A stretch of DNA of 64,000 bases, taken from the NCBI RefSeq assembly GCF_900188445.1, contig NZ_FZOR01000036.1, positions 1 to 64,000 of the forward strand. Direction: 5' to 3'. Shown here piece by piece: positions 43,266 through 53,060 of this stretch; the first letter of the stretch is position 1, and every line of letters begins with the position of its first letter. This stretch comes from Actinomadura meyerae (GTDB taxonomy: Bacteria > Actinomycetota > Actinomycetes > Streptosporangiales > Streptosporangiaceae). The notes under the pieces were generated by a model. It was not told the DNA's origin and did no database searches. It saw only the letters and a program-made list of their open reading frames with translations. A program made the translations under genes and the position numbers.

Positions 43266-44743
43266 CCCGACTCGGGACGGGCGGGCTGTGGGGCGTCGGG
43301 GCCGGCATCGCCTGCTTCCTCGGCACCGCCCTGCTGGGCCCGTCGGTGTTCCAGCCGGAACTGGAGGGCGGCGCGGGGCAGCCGCCGTGGGCGCTGGAGG
43401 TCCACCCGTCGCCGTACCTGGTGATCGGCCTCGTCGTCGCGGGGATCGTCGCGAGCACCGCCGGTCTCGCGCTGTGCTTCGCCGCCGTCCGCAAGGGCTG
43501 GCGCGTCCGGGCGCTGCCGCTGGCCGCGGCCGGGCTGCTCGCGGCGGTCGCGTTCATGTGCATGCCGCCGGTCGGCTCCACCGACCACCTGAACTACGCG
43601 TCCTACGGGCGGATGGCGGCGACCGGCCACGACCCGTACGCGACGAGCGCCGAGGACCTCTCCCGCGACCCGGTCGCCGGGGCGCCCGAGGAATGGCGGA
43701 CGACCCCGTCGGTGTACGGGCCCATCGCGACCGGCGAGCAGGCGCTCGCCGCGTGGATCGGCGACGGGTCCGTCCGGCTGACGGTGTTCGTCATGTCGGT
43801 GGTGAACGTGCTGGCGTTCGCCGTGACGGCGCTCATCCTCTACCGGTCGTCCAAGAGCGAGGAGCGGCGGCTCCGCACCGCGCTGCTGTGGACCTGCAAC
43901 CCGCTCGTGCTGTTCCACCTGGTCGCGGGTGCGCACAACGACGTCCTCGCGATCGCGCCGATGGTGGCGGCGCTCGCGGTGTTCGGGCCGCGGGCCGGGT
44001 GGGCGCGGTCGCTGGCCGCCGGCGCGCTCGCCGGGGCCGGCGCCGCGATCAAGCTCCCGGCCGCGCTCGTCGCCGGCGGGCCCGCCTGGGCGCTGCTCCG
44101 CTCGGCGCGGGCCGGGCACCGGTGGCGGGCGCTCGGCCGCTTCGCCGCGCTGGCCTGCGGGGCCGCCGCGGTCACCGCGGTGTCCTACCTCCTCGCCGGG
44201 CCGCACTCCCTCGACCAGGTCCGCGAGGCGAGCGACATGGTGTCGTTCGCGACGCCCTGGCACCTGCTGGACGAGTCGCTCGGAGCCGGCTCCCAGCGCG
44301 ACGTCATCAAGACGGGCGCGATGCTGCTCGGCCTGGTGCTGTTCGTCCTGCTCGTCCGCGCCCTGCCCAGGGAGGGCGTGGACGAGGACCGCCGCGTCAC
44401 CGCCGCTCTCGTCCTCGCCTGGCTGCTCGCCGCCCCCTACGCGCTGCCCTGGTACGACGGGTTCGGCTGGGCCGTCCTCGCGCTGCTCCCCTGGGCCCGG
44501 ATCGACTGGATCCTGCTCGCCCACACGGCGGCGCTCAGCCTCGCCTACCTGCCGGCCCGCGCCCCCGCCCGCATCCGGCTCCCGGACGACCTGGAGTGGC
44601 TGTTCACCGTCGTTCGGCCGACCGTGGTCCCGTGGACGCTCCTGGCGATTCTGGCCGGGCTGGTGGCGGCGTGTCTGCGTTCCGCAGATCGACCTCCAGT
44701 GACCGGAGCCCGGCCGCGAGCATCAGCGGGGTCGCCAGGCTGA
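43262..44743 (+). CDS. Polytopic GT-C mannosyltransferase-like protein (MptB-like)
   Basis: A 493-residue membrane protein with about 12-13 hydrophobic segments. STDHLNYASYGRMAATGHDPY resembles the N-terminal loop of alpha-1,6-mannosyltransferases of the MptA/MptB type (given here as DHLNYASYGRMAATGHDPY), which use polyprenyl-phospho-mannose. A lipomannan- or glycan-building role is inferred. It is co-translated with the GT2 upstream. Its last 140 bases overlap, in antisense, the 3' end of the convergent gene. Confidence 0.75.
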   Translation: MTRLGTGGLWGVGAGIACFLGTALLGPSVFQPELEGGAGQPPWALEVHPSPYLVIGLVVAGIVASTAGLALCFAAVRKGWRVRALPLAAAGLLAAVAFMCMPPVGSTDHLNYASYGRMAATGHDPYATSAEDLSRDPVAGAPEEWRTTPSVYGPIATGEQALAAWIGDGSVRLTVFVMSVVNVLAFAVTALILYRSSKSEERRLRTALLWTCNPLVLFHLVAGAHNDVLAIAPMVAALAVFGPRAGWARSLAAGALAGAGAAIKLPAALVAGGPAWALLRSARAGHRWRALGRFAALACGAAAVTAVSYLLAGPHSLDQVREASDMVSFATPWHLLDESLGAGSQRDVIKTGAMLLGLVLFVLLVRALPREGVDEDRRVTAALVLAWLLAAPYALPWYDGFGWAVLALLPWARIDWILLAHTAALSLAYLPARAPARIRLPDDLEWLFTVVRPTVVPWTLLAILAGLVAACLRSADRPPVTGARPRASAGSPG

Positions 44744-46841
44744 ACGCCACCGACAGGATCACCACGCCGGAGTCGTTCACCAGCGTCCCGATGACGCCGA
44801 CCGTCAGCGCGCAGATCAGCGCCGGGCGCATCGACCGGCTCTGCTTGTAGGCGCCCCGCAGCAGCGACACCCGCCACCGCGTCGGCCGCGCCAGCACGAA
44901 GAACAGGAACACGACGGCGGCGGCGATCGCGAGCGTGTACGGCCAGTACCCGAGGCTGTTCAGCATCGCGTTGAACTTGCGGGTGACGATGCCCCAGGCG
45001 TCCCCGTCCACGAGGTCCTGCCAGAAGCGGCCGAGGTGCGTCGGGTTGTCGCTGCGCGCGTTCAGGTAGGAGATGAACAGCACGATCGCGGCGCCGGCCG
45101 CGAAGAACGCGGCGAGCAGCGGCGCCGACACGCGCCGCCCGGTGACCATCAGCCCGAGCATCGCGAACGCCGGGACGATCGCGAGCACGCCGCCGAAGTC
45201 GCTGCCGAACGCGGGCAGGCCGTCCACCAGGACGGCGGCGGTGCCGAGCACGGCGACGATCGCGACCGCGACGAGCTTGCGGCCCTGCCGCAGCGGATGC
45301 TCGGTCAGCCACGCCGCCGTCAGGATCGCGGCGACGGCGAACAGCGAGAACGCCTGGTTGCCGAAGCCGTAGAACCGGCCGGCGACCAGCGCCGTGTACC
45401 CCATCAGGGTGTTGAGCTGGAGGTTCGACCCGGTCATCACGTCCAGCGCGAGGACGGCCGCGGTCGCCCCGGTGATGATCAGCGCGGGGGTCACCACGGA
45501 CCGCCGCCAGGGGCCGGCGAGCGCCACCCCGGTCAGCAGGCCCGCGAAGCCGAGCACGGTGCAGATCAGCACCGGGGTCGGATGGGCGGCCCGCCACCAC
45601 GGCAGCAGCCCCGCGAGGAACGACGCGCCCGGCACGGCCCCGCCCAGCAGCGCTATCACGCGGGTGCCGCCCAGTATCCGCGCCCGGGACCGGCGGTCGC
45701 CGCCGAGGCGCCGCAGCGCCACCACCGCGATCCCGTACAGGACGAGCTGCGTCGCGAACAGCACCCAGTAGAAGGACGTCTGCACGTTGCGGATCGCCTG
45801 GGCGGCGACGTCCTCGTCCTCCAGCGCGTCGACCCGGTCCCGCGTGGACGAGTCCGACGGCTGCGCCTTCCACGCCGACCCGACCGCCTGCTTGGGCTGC
45901 GGCAGTCCGAGCAGCTTCATCGCCGTCGCGGTGAGGTCGGTGAGGGTGACCAGGCCCTCCTGCCGGGTGGCGCTGGACGTCATGAAGCCCGCCTCGTAGC
46001 CGCCGCCCTTCGCGACGGCGACGCGCAGATGCGGCTTGATGCCGGTGTCCGACAGCCCCGCCAGCAGGACGGTCGTGCCCTGCGGGACGCCCTTGACGAC
46101 CTCCGCGACACGGCGGTCGGCGGTGGCGGCGGCGTCGGCGCGCTTGGCGTCCGACAGCGGGATCTGCTCGCCCTTCGGGTCGACGCCCGCGTCGAGGTAG
46201 GCGCGGAACAGGTCGTCCACGTCGACGGCGGCGAGCGGGCACCCCGCCCAGTCGGCGGCGGTGACCTTCGCGGGGGACTGGACGTACCGGTCGACCCGGC
46301 CGCCGCCGTCGCCCAGGCCGAACACCGCGCCGGGCCCGACCGCCAGCGTGCAGCCGCCCGCCCTGTGGACGGCGTCGCCGAGCAGGCCGATCTCGGCGTG
46401 GTAGTTGGTGCCCGCGTTGTCGCTCTTGATGGCCGGCCAGCCGGCGGCGATCGCGCCGCCCGCCGGCGGTGGGCCGGTGGGGGAGGGCTGCCCCGGGAGT
46501 ATCGGCGCGGACGGCAGCGCGCAGTCGCCGTGCGGCAGCCGCGACCGCTGCCCCGCCGACAGCGTCAGCCAGCCGTCCGTGGGGCAGGTGTTGACCCGCG
46601 TCGTCCGGACGCTGAGGCCCGCGGCGGACCCGCCGCCCGTGAGCTCCCACAGCGCCGGTGTGTTCTCCCGGGTGACGTCGCTCCACATGAGCCCGGGGAC
46701 GCCGACGATCACGACCCGCCCGGTGGGGGCGCCCGCGCCGGCCCGCTCCCCGGCGGACGCCGGCGACCAGCCGAGGACCCCGGTCAGCACCGTGCCGAGG
46801 GTCGCGAGGAACACGGCGATCTTGGTTCCCCGGCGCATCAT
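44604..46841 (-). CDS. Large exported-domain membrane protein, alkaline-phosphatase-like
   Basis: A 745-residue protein. A signal peptide (first ~30 residues, ending ASAGE) leads into an extracellular domain of about 330 residues with RVVIVGVPGLMWSDV, TRENTPALWEL and GLSDTGIKPHLR, features of the alkaline-phosphatase-like/phosphoglycerate-mutase fold. About ten membrane spans follow. The gene is common beside glycan genes in actinobacteria but has no settled role; transfer of a phospho-group to a cell-wall glycan is a guess. The 3' end overlaps the GT-C gene by 140 bases. Confidence 0.7.
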   Translation of the reverse strand: MMRRGTKIAVFLATLGTVLTGVLGWSPASAGERAGAGAPTGRVVIVGVPGLMWSDVTRENTPALWELTGGGSAAGLSVRTTRVNTCPTDGWLTLSAGQRSRLPHGDCALPSAPILPGQPSPTGPPPAGGAIAAGWPAIKSDNAGTNYHAEIGLLGDAVHRAGGCTLAVGPGAVFGLGDGGGRVDRYVQSPAKVTAADWAGCPLAAVDVDDLFRAYLDAGVDPKGEQIPLSDAKRADAAATADRRVAEVVKGVPQGTTVLLAGLSDTGIKPHLRVAVAKGGGYEAGFMTSSATRQEGLVTLTDLTATAMKLLGLPQPKQAVGSAWKAQPSDSSTRDRVDALEDEDVAAQAIRNVQTSFYWVLFATQLVLYGIAVVALRRLGGDRRSRARILGGTRVIALLGGAVPGASFLAGLLPWWRAAHPTPVLICTVLGFAGLLTGVALAGPWRRSVVTPALIITGATAAVLALDVMTGSNLQLNTLMGYTALVAGRFYGFGNQAFSLFAVAAILTAAWLTEHPLRQGRKLVAVAIVAVLGTAAVLVDGLPAFGSDFGGVLAIVPAFAMLGLMVTGRRVSAPLLAAFFAAGAAIVLFISYLNARSDNPTHLGRFWQDLVDGDAWGIVTRKFNAMLNSLGYWPYTLAIAAAVVFLFFVLARPTRWRVSLLRGAYKQSRSMRPALICALTVGVIGTLVNDSGVVILSVAFSLATPLMLAAGLRSLEVDLRNADTPPPARPESPGASTGPRSAERR

Positions 46842-46895
46842 GGCGACAAGGTTACAAGAGCACAACCACCGCATCGGGGCTCTATCCTGCGGGCT

Positions 46896-48200
46896 GTGGA
46901 CGGTCCAGAGGCGCATCAGGTCGGCGGCGGACGGAACTGGCGGTCGCGCCTGCCCTTCCTGCTCGCCGGTGTCGCGGTCGCCGTGATCGCGGTCTGGCCG
47001 ATCGCGTCCCGGTGGCTCACCAATCCGCCGGACCAGCGGCTCGTCGACCTGGAGGTGTACCGGGAGGGCGGCCTCGCCGTGCTGCGCGGCGCGCCGCTGT
47101 ACGAGTTCCTCACCCAGCCGCCGCAGCTGCTGCCGTTCACCTACCCGCCGTTCGCCGCCGCGCTGGCCGTGCCGTTCACCCTGCTGCCGTGGCCGGTCGC
47201 GCAGTGGACCTGGGTCGTGCTGATCTACGCCGCGCTGGCGATCGCGGTGTGGTTCGCGTTCCGCGACCTCATCCGCCGGACCGGGCGGTGGGCGCCGCTC
47301 ACCGCCGGGGTCCTGTTCGCCGCGATGGCCTGGCTCGACCCCGTCCGCGACCAGGTCCGGTTCGGGCAGGTCGGGCTGTTCCTGCTCGCGATGTGCCTCG
47401 CCGACTGCTGTGCGCGGACGCCCCGCTGGCCGCGCGGCGCGCTGGTCGGGCTGGCCGTCGCGATCAAGCTGGTGCCGGGCGTCTTCCTCGTCTACTTCCT
47501 GCTCACCGGGCGGCGCGACGCGCTGGTCAACGCGGTGCTGACCGCGGCCGCGGCGACGCTCGGCGGGTTCATGCTGCTGCCCGCCGACTCGTCCGCCTAC
47601 TGGTTCGGGGCGCTGCTGCAGGGCGGCGACCGGACGGGCGCGGTCGACGGCACCACCAACCAGGCGGTCCAGGGGATCGTCGCGCGGATCTTCGACGAGG
47701 GGCCGGTCCGGACGGCGGTGTGGCTCGCCCTCGCGCTGGCCGTCGCCTGGTTCGGGTTCCGGTGGGCCCGCCGCGCCACGCTGGCCGCCGACGCGCTGAC
47801 CGGTCCGGCCGCCTCCAGCCTGCTGCTGGCCGGGGTCGCGATCACCGGCCTGCTGTCGGTCATGCTGTCCCCGGTGGGATGGATCCACCACCTTGTCTGG
47901 ATGATCGCGGTCATTGGGGCTTTGGCCGGTGATGGACGTGACACGCGAAGATGTCTGTTCGCGGGCGCGGTGTGGCTGCTGTTCCTGTGGCCGCTCCCCT
48001 GGTGGGGACGCGCGTGGATCGGCCCGGAGCACTCCGTCATCGCGGAATTCGCAGGCCAGGTGCTGCGCGACTCGTTCGGGATCGCGGCGCTCGCCGCCAT
48101 GGCGGTGCTCGGCGGCTGGCTGGTGAATCGGCTGAAACCGGACGCTGCCCGGGAGGATCCTTCGCAACCTGAGGTCGAGGTGGGTACGCTCGCCCCGTGA
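46896..48200 (+). CDS. GT87 family (DUF2029) membrane glycosyltransferase
   Basis: A 434-residue polytopic protein. LVDLEVYREGGLAVLRGAPLY is the GT87 signature (here DLEVYREGGLAVLRGAPLY), with the catalytic Asp, and IKLVPGVFLVYFLLTGR follows; about 11 hydrophobic segments. GT87 enzymes of mycobacteria add mannose or arabinose from polyprenyl donors to outer glycans. GTG 46896 follows TATCCT (46883-46888) by seven bases. The DUF4446 gene overlaps its stop (GTGA). Confidence 0.8.
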   Translation: MDGPEAHQVGGGRNWRSRLPFLLAGVAVAVIAVWPIASRWLTNPPDQRLVDLEVYREGGLAVLRGAPLYEFLTQPPQLLPFTYPPFAAALAVPFTLLPWPVAQWTWVVLIYAALAIAVWFAFRDLIRRTGRWAPLTAGVLFAAMAWLDPVRDQVRFGQVGLFLLAMCLADCCARTPRWPRGALVGLAVAIKLVPGVFLVYFLLTGRRDALVNAVLTAAAATLGGFMLLPADSSAYWFGALLQGGDRTGAVDGTTNQAVQGIVARIFDEGPVRTAVWLALALAVAWFGFRWARRATLAADALTGPAASSLLLAGVAITGLLSVMLSPVGWIHHLVWMIAVIGALAGDGRDTRRCLFAGAVWLLFLWPLPWWGRAWIGPEHSVIAEFAGQVLRDSFGIAALAAMAVLGGWLVNRLKPDAAREDPSQPEVEVGTLAP

Positions 48201-48655
48201 TGCTAGTCGCGGTGGCCGTCGCGGGCCTGGTCGCCGGTGTTGCGGGCCTCTCCATCGCGGTGGTCGCGCACAACCGGGTCAACCAGGTCGTCGACGAGTG
48301 CGGGGAAATGCTCAGGCGCCAGCTCCAGGTCGCCAGCGGATCGGTGGACGAGCGCGCGCTGCGCGACCTCGCCATCGTGCACTACGACGCACTGAAGGAG
48401 ATGTCCGGGCACCGGTCCTTCTCCCTCGCGCTGATCAACGCGGTCGGCGACGGCGTCGTCCTCAGCTCGATCAACGGGCGCACGGAGACCCGCACGTACG
48501 CGAAGGTCGTGCAGGCCGGGCACCCGGTGGAGATGCTCTCCCCCGAGGAGAGCCACGCCCTGCGCGCCGCGCGGCTCGGCAAGGGACCGATCGTCTCGAT
48601 GGACGACCCGCTGCCCGACTTCGGCGGCGGCGAGCGCACCTCCGCGCGCGCCTGA
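48197..48655 (+). CDS. DUF4446 family membrane protein
   Basis: A 152-residue protein: one N-terminal span (AVAVAGLVAGVAGLSIAVVA), a short coiled region, and the DUF4446 core RDLAIVHYDALKEMSGHRSFSLALIN with DGVVLSSINGR (each under the limit as ALKEMSGHRSFSLALIN). Function unknown. It overlaps the GT87 stop by four bases and could also start leaderless, since TACGCT ends six bases before the GTG. In several actinobacteria this gene lies next to pheA, as here. Confidence 0.8.
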   Translation: MMLVAVAVAGLVAGVAGLSIAVVAHNRVNQVVDECGEMLRRQLQVASGSVDERALRDLAIVHYDALKEMSGHRSFSLALINAVGDGVVLSSINGRTETRTYAKVVQAGHPVEMLSPEESHALRAARLGKGPIVSMDDPLPDFGGGERTSARA

Positions 48656-48767
48656 CACGCCCGGCGCGCGGGCGGCCCCGGGCCCGTCCCCGTCCCGCCT
48701 GGACGTAGACTCGGGTACCTCGCCTCACGGCAGAGGCACTCCACCACACCATTCGCCCGGGGGACCC

Positions 48768-49709
48768 GTGACCGCAGACGACAGGCCAGCGCGCTACGCC
48801 TACCTGGGTCCGCAGGGCACGTTCACCGAGGCGGCGCTGCTCACCCTCCCCGGCGCCGCCGACGCCGAGCGCGTCCCCTACGCGACCGTCCCGGCCGCGT
48901 TGGAGGCGCTGCGCACCGGCGAGGCCGACACGGCGGTCGTCGCGCTGGAGAACTCCGTCGAGGGCTCGGTCCCGACCACGCTGGACGAGCTGGCCACCGG
49001 CGAGCCCCTGCAGATCGTCGGCGAGATCCATCTGCCGGTGTCGTTCGCGCTGCTCGTCCGGCCCGGCACGGCGCTCGACGACATCAAGACCGTCGCGTCC
49101 CACCCGATCGCGCAGCCGCAGTGCCGCCGCTGGCTGCTGGAGCACGTCCCGGACGCCGAGTGGCGCGCGGCCACGTCCAACGCCGAGGCCGCCCAGCGCG
49201 TCGCCGACGGCCACTACGACGCCGCGCTCGCCGGCTCGTTCGCGGCGGCCCGCTACGGCCTGTCGGTCCTCGCCGAGGACATCCACGACGTCGCCGACGC
49301 CGTCACCCGCTTCGTCGTCCTGCACCGCCCGTGCACGCCGCCCCCGGCGACCGGCACCGACAAGACGACCGTCGTCGCCTTCATCGGCGAGGACCACCCG
49401 GGCGCCCTGCTGGAGATCCTCACCGAGTTCTCCATGCGCGGCATCAACCTGACGCTGATCCAGTCCCGCCCGACGGGCGCGGGCCTCGGCTCGTACCTCT
49501 TCTGGATGGACTTCGAGGGCCACGTCTCCGACGCCCGCGTCGGCGAGGCCCTGATGGGCCTGCGCCGCGTCTGCGCCGACCTCCGCTTCGTCGGCTCGTA
49601 CCCCCGCGCCGACAGCGTGCGCCCCGAGATCCGGCGCGGCACCCACGACTCCGACTTCACCGAGGCCGCCGCCTGGCTCACCGCGATCCGCACCGGCCGG
49701 ACGGGCTGA
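48768..49709 (+). CDS. pheA: Prephenate dehydratase
   Basis: A 313-residue monofunctional enzyme of phenylalanine synthesis (prephenate to phenylpyruvate). AYLGPQGTFTEAAL at the start, VALENSVEGSV and the catalytic Thr in ITRF-like AVTRFVVL are present. A C-terminal ACT domain for feedback by Phe spans about 200-275 (GALLEILTEFSMRGINLTLIQSRP, of which SMRGINLTLIQSRP is the typical ESRP-like motif). GTG 48768 follows GGGGGA. No aromatic-pathway neighbours; serS is 4 kb downstream. Confidence 0.92.
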   Translation: MTADDRPARYAYLGPQGTFTEAALLTLPGAADAERVPYATVPAALEALRTGEADTAVVALENSVEGSVPTTLDELATGEPLQIVGEIHLPVSFALLVRPGTALDDIKTVASHPIAQPQCRRWLLEHVPDAEWRAATSNAEAAQRVADGHYDAALAGSFAAARYGLSVLAEDIHDVADAVTRFVVLHRPCTPPPATGTDKTTVVAFIGEDHPGALLEILTEFSMRGINLTLIQSRPTGAGLGSYLFWMDFEGHVSDARVGEALMGLRRVCADLRFVGSYPRADSVRPEIRRGTHDSDFTEAAAWLTAIRTGRTG

Positions 49710-49766
49710 AACAGATTCCGGCCCCCGCGTGTTGCAAGCGGGTGACTCCTAACGAAGGGTTGCCCC

Positions 49767-50480
49767 GTGCGCGTTGAGATCTGGTCCGATGTCGTCTGCC
49801 CCTGGTGCTACATCGGCAAGCGGCAGTTCGAGAAGGCACTCCAAGGGTTCGAGCACCGCGACCGGGTCGAGGTGGTGCACCGGTCCTTCCAGCTCGACCC
49901 GACCCTCCCGCCCGGCGAGACCGTGGACGTCGCCGAGATGCTGGCGGAGAAGTACGGCATGACGCGCGAGCGGGCCGTCGAGATGAACCGGCAGATGGAG
50001 GAGCGCGCCGCCGGGGTCGGCCTGGAGTACCACCTGGAGGGCGGCCGCGCGGGCAACACCCTGGACGCGCACCGGATCGTCCACCTCGCGGCGAAGCGGG
50101 GGAGGCAGGACGAGGTCGTCGAGGCCCTCTACAAGGCGCACTTCACCGACCGCCGCTCGGTGTTCGACCACGACTCCCTGGTGGAGATCGCCGCCGCGGC
50201 GGGCCTGGACGCGGACGAGGCCCGCGAGACGCTCGCGTCCGGCGCGTTCACCGCCGAGGTGGAGGCCGACCAGCGCGAGGCCGCCGCCCTCGGTGCGACC
50301 GGCGTGCCGTTCTTCGTCCTCGACCGCCGCTACGGCGTCTCCGGCGCCCAGCCGCCCGAGGCGTTCACCGAGGCCCTCAACCGCGCCTGGACGGACGCCA
50401 ACCCGGCCCTGACGACGATCGGCGGCGACGCGGAAGCCTGCACGGACGACACCTGCGCCGTCCCCCAGCACCAGCACTGA
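49767..50480 (+). CDS. DsbA family oxidoreductase, FrnE-like
   Basis: A 237-residue cytoplasmic thioredoxin-fold protein. VEIWSDVVCPWCYIGKRQF has the CPWC active site typical of FrnE, not the CPHC of periplasmic DsbA, and there is no signal peptide. The C-terminus carries a second Cys pair (ACTDDTCAV), as in Deinococcus FrnE. The cis-Pro is in GATGVPFFVLD. A role in disulphide isomerisation or polyketide-like chemistry is known for relatives. GTG 49767 has GAAGGG upstream. Confidence 0.85.
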   Translation: MRVEIWSDVVCPWCYIGKRQFEKALQGFEHRDRVEVVHRSFQLDPTLPPGETVDVAEMLAEKYGMTRERAVEMNRQMEERAAGVGLEYHLEGGRAGNTLDAHRIVHLAAKRGRQDEVVEALYKAHFTDRRSVFDHDSLVEIAAAAGLDADEARETLASGAFTAEVEADQREAAALGATGVPFFVLDRRYGVSGAQPPEAFTEALNRAWTDANPALTTIGGDAEACTDDTCAVPQHQH

Positions 50481-50604
50481 TCCGGCACCGGCAGCACAGC
50501 ACGGGGTCTTTGTGATCATCTCGTGGCCGGAATGTCGGGTTTCGAGGTAAACCGGCCGGATGTGAGGTGCGTCTCCTCCGTGAACGCCCGATCATGGAGG
50601 CTCC

Positions 50605-52239
50605 GTGCGCCGACTGCTCGCCCTGCTCGCGGTCCTGACCACCGTCCTCTCCCTGACCGCCGTGCCGGCGGCAGCGGTTCCCTACCCGGTCCTGCGCTCG
50701 GTCACGGTCCTCACGCCGGGGGCGACGACCCGGCTCGAGGTGTCCGCGACCTCTGAGACCGACATCTCCAAGGTGCGCGCCCTCGTCCATCCCCTGGGCG
50801 GCGACGAGTCCACCGCGGTGGACGGCTTCGAGCTCGTCGAGGGCACCGCCAAGGACGGCGTGTGGCGCACGAAGTCCGCGCTCACCGTCGGCGAGGGCCG
50901 CTGGGGGGTCGACGTCGAGCTGACGAACGACTACCGGACGCTCGTCTTCAACGACCGGGCCGTCATCGAGAACGGAGCCGACACCGTCCTCACCGAGGTG
51001 GAGATCGGACCAACCACGATCGACGTGGAGAACACGCGCGGCACGTTCAAGGGGCGGCTGCTCTCCAAGGCCGCGGACGGGAGCCTGCAGCCGGTGGCGA
51101 ACGCGACGCTGCGACTGGCGGGGCCCGACGGTCAGACCACCACCGCCGTGACCGGCGCGGACGGCCGCGCCGCCGGGACCGCCGAGTTCACCAAGGGGGG
51201 CGACGCCTTCCTGGAGTTCCGGGGCGATGCCGCGTACCGCCCCGTGAAGAGCGCGGCGACGCGCATCACCAAGCAGCGCCTCAAGACCCGCCTCAGCCTC
51301 TCCATGCCGGACCGCCTCATCGTCGGCGACAAGGTCACCGTCAGCGGCCGCCTGGAACGGCTGAGCCGGGACGGCGTCTGGGGCCCGCTGGCCGGTAAGG
51401 AGCTGGACCTCCAGTTCGACCCGGCGACCGGCGGCGACTGGCACACCATCGCCGCGCCGATCACCGACGCCGACGGGAACTACAGCGTCCATGTCACCAT
51501 CACCGCCAGCGGCGGGTGGGTCGTGGATTTCGCGAACGACCCCGTCAACCTGCCGGACGACTACTACGGCTACGAGTTGTCCTATGCGGGCACCAATGTC
51601 CGCACGGTCGCGTACCGGACGTCCATGACCGGCTTCAACCCCGGCCCCGAACCCGTCGCGCTCGACAGGATGCTGACGGGGGGCGGCACGATCCTGCGGA
51701 AGATGGCCGACGGCACATGGGCGCCGGCTCCGGCCATCGGCACCGTGGTGCTGCAGTTCTCCACCGACGGCAAGTCGTGGACGAACAAGTCCGCCCAGGT
51801 GTTCGACGGGGACGGCAGTTTCCACTTCGAGGTCCCGCCGATGCGGGACGGGTACTGGCGCGCGATCGTCCCCGCCGGGGACTACACCGAGCCCTACACG
51901 AGCTGGGTCGACTACATCGACGTCAAGTACCGGACCTCCATGACGAGCTTCAACGCCTCGCCGGAGCCGGTGAGCAAGGGGAAGACCATCACGGTCAAGG
52001 GCCTTCTCTACCGCTACCGGCCCGAGTCGAGCCGGGCGCCCGGGGCGAAGATCTCCGTGTACTTCAAGGCCGTCGGCACGTCCACGTGGAAGTGGATGGC
52101 CGACACCAAGACCGGGAGCGACGGGTGGTTCCGGAAGACGTTCACGGCGTCCAAGGACGGCACCTGGATGGCCAAGTACCCCGGAAGCACCACCTACCTT
52201 CCCTCGAACGCGCCCACCGACTACGTGGACGTGCGCTGA
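50605..52239 (+). CDS. Secreted multidomain beta-sandwich protein
   Basis: A 544-residue exported protein. The signal peptide ends in VPAAA near residue 24. The body is several immunoglobulin-like beta domains. Two share the opening YRTSMTxFNxxPEPV (near residues 335 and 440), showing internal duplication; another has TRLSLSMPDRLIVGDKVTVSGRL. No catalytic motif or lipobox is seen. Such proteins are widespread in actinobacteria and their function is unknown. GTG 50605 has GGAGG close upstream. Confidence 0.75.
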   Translation: MRRLLALLAVLTTVLSLTAVPAAAVPYPVLRSVTVLTPGATTRLEVSATSETDISKVRALVHPLGGDESTAVDGFELVEGTAKDGVWRTKSALTVGEGRWGVDVELTNDYRTLVFNDRAVIENGADTVLTEVEIGPTTIDVENTRGTFKGRLLSKAADGSLQPVANATLRLAGPDGQTTTAVTGADGRAAGTAEFTKGGDAFLEFRGDAAYRPVKSAATRITKQRLKTRLSLSMPDRLIVGDKVTVSGRLERLSRDGVWGPLAGKELDLQFDPATGGDWHTIAAPITDADGNYSVHVTITASGGWVVDFANDPVNLPDDYYGYELSYAGTNVRTVAYRTSMTGFNPGPEPVALDRMLTGGGTILRKMADGTWAPAPAIGTVVLQFSTDGKSWTNKSAQVFDGDGSFHFEVPPMRDGYWRAIVPAGDYTEPYTSWVDYIDVKYRTSMTSFNASPEPVSKGKTITVKGLLYRYRPESSRAPGAKISVYFKAVGTSTWKWMADTKTGSDGWFRKTFTASKDGTWMAKYPGSTTYLPSNAPTDYVDVR

Positions 52240-52253
52240 CATAGGCTGCCCTC

Positions 52254-53060
52254 GTGGCCATGGACTTCGATCTCTACGAGCGGGAGCTGTGGGCCGGGCG
52301 CGCCCCCGCGTACGAGCGGGGGTTCGCCCGGTTCACCCGCTACCTGGCCGGTCCGCTGCTGGACGCCGCCGGGGTGGGCGCCGGGACGCGCCTCCTCGAG
52401 GTCGGGACGGGGCCCGGGTTCGTCGCGCTGGAGGCGGTCCGGCGCGGCGCCGAGGTGTCGGCGGTCGACGCCGAGGCGAGCATGGCGGAGGCGGCCGCGC
52501 GCAACGTCCCCGGGCTGGACGTGCGGGTCGCCGTCCTGCCGGAGCTGCCGTTCGGCGACGGGGCGTTCGACGCGGTCGCCGGCAACTTCGTCATCAACCA
52601 CGTGAGCGACCCGGCGACCGCGATCGGCGAGCTGCGGCGGGTGCTGCGGCCGGGCGGGCGGCTGGCGCTGAGCTGCTGGGTGATGCCGGGCAGCGGGGCC
52701 CTCGCCATCGTCCGGGAGGCGATCGAGCGGGCCGGCGTACCGTGGCCGGACGACATCCCCGAGCCGCCGTTCCTGCGGTACGGGGAGGCGACGGCGTTCC
52801 GGCGGCTGGTCGCGGAGGCCGGTATCGCCGAGGTGGCGGTCGAGGAGGTCACCTGGGAGCACGTCGTCGACCCCGAGGAGTGGTGGGAGACGGGCGCGCT
52901 GTCCAGGGTCGGCACCAACGGCGTCATCGTCGGGCGCCAGGACGCGGAGACCGTCGCCCGCATCAAGGACGCCTACGACACGATCATCGCCGGGTACCGG
53001 GCTGACGGCGGCAAGGTCGCGCTGCCCGCGCACGCGCTGCTGGCCAGCGGCGTCCGGTAG
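52254..53060 (+). CDS. Class I SAM-dependent methyltransferase
   Basis: A 268-residue enzyme of the UbiE/Methyltransf_11 type. Motif I is LLEVGTGPGFVALEA, motif II VSAVDAEASM, and AFDAVAGNFVINHV matches motif post-I/III. The substrate is unknown. GTG 52254 follows TAGGCT by six bases; ATG 52260 is the alternative. A 13-bp repeat containing the stop codon follows. Confidence 0.82.
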   Translation: MAMDFDLYERELWAGRAPAYERGFARFTRYLAGPLLDAAGVGAGTRLLEVGTGPGFVALEAVRRGAEVSAVDAEASMAEAAARNVPGLDVRVAVLPELPFGDGAFDAVAGNFVINHVSDPATAIGELRRVLRPGGRLALSCWVMPGSGALAIVREAIERAGVPWPDDIPEPPFLRYGEATAFRRLVAEAGIAEVAVEEVTWEHVVDPEEWWETGALSRVGTNGVIVGRQDAETVARIKDAYDTIIAGYRADGGKVALPAHALLASGVR

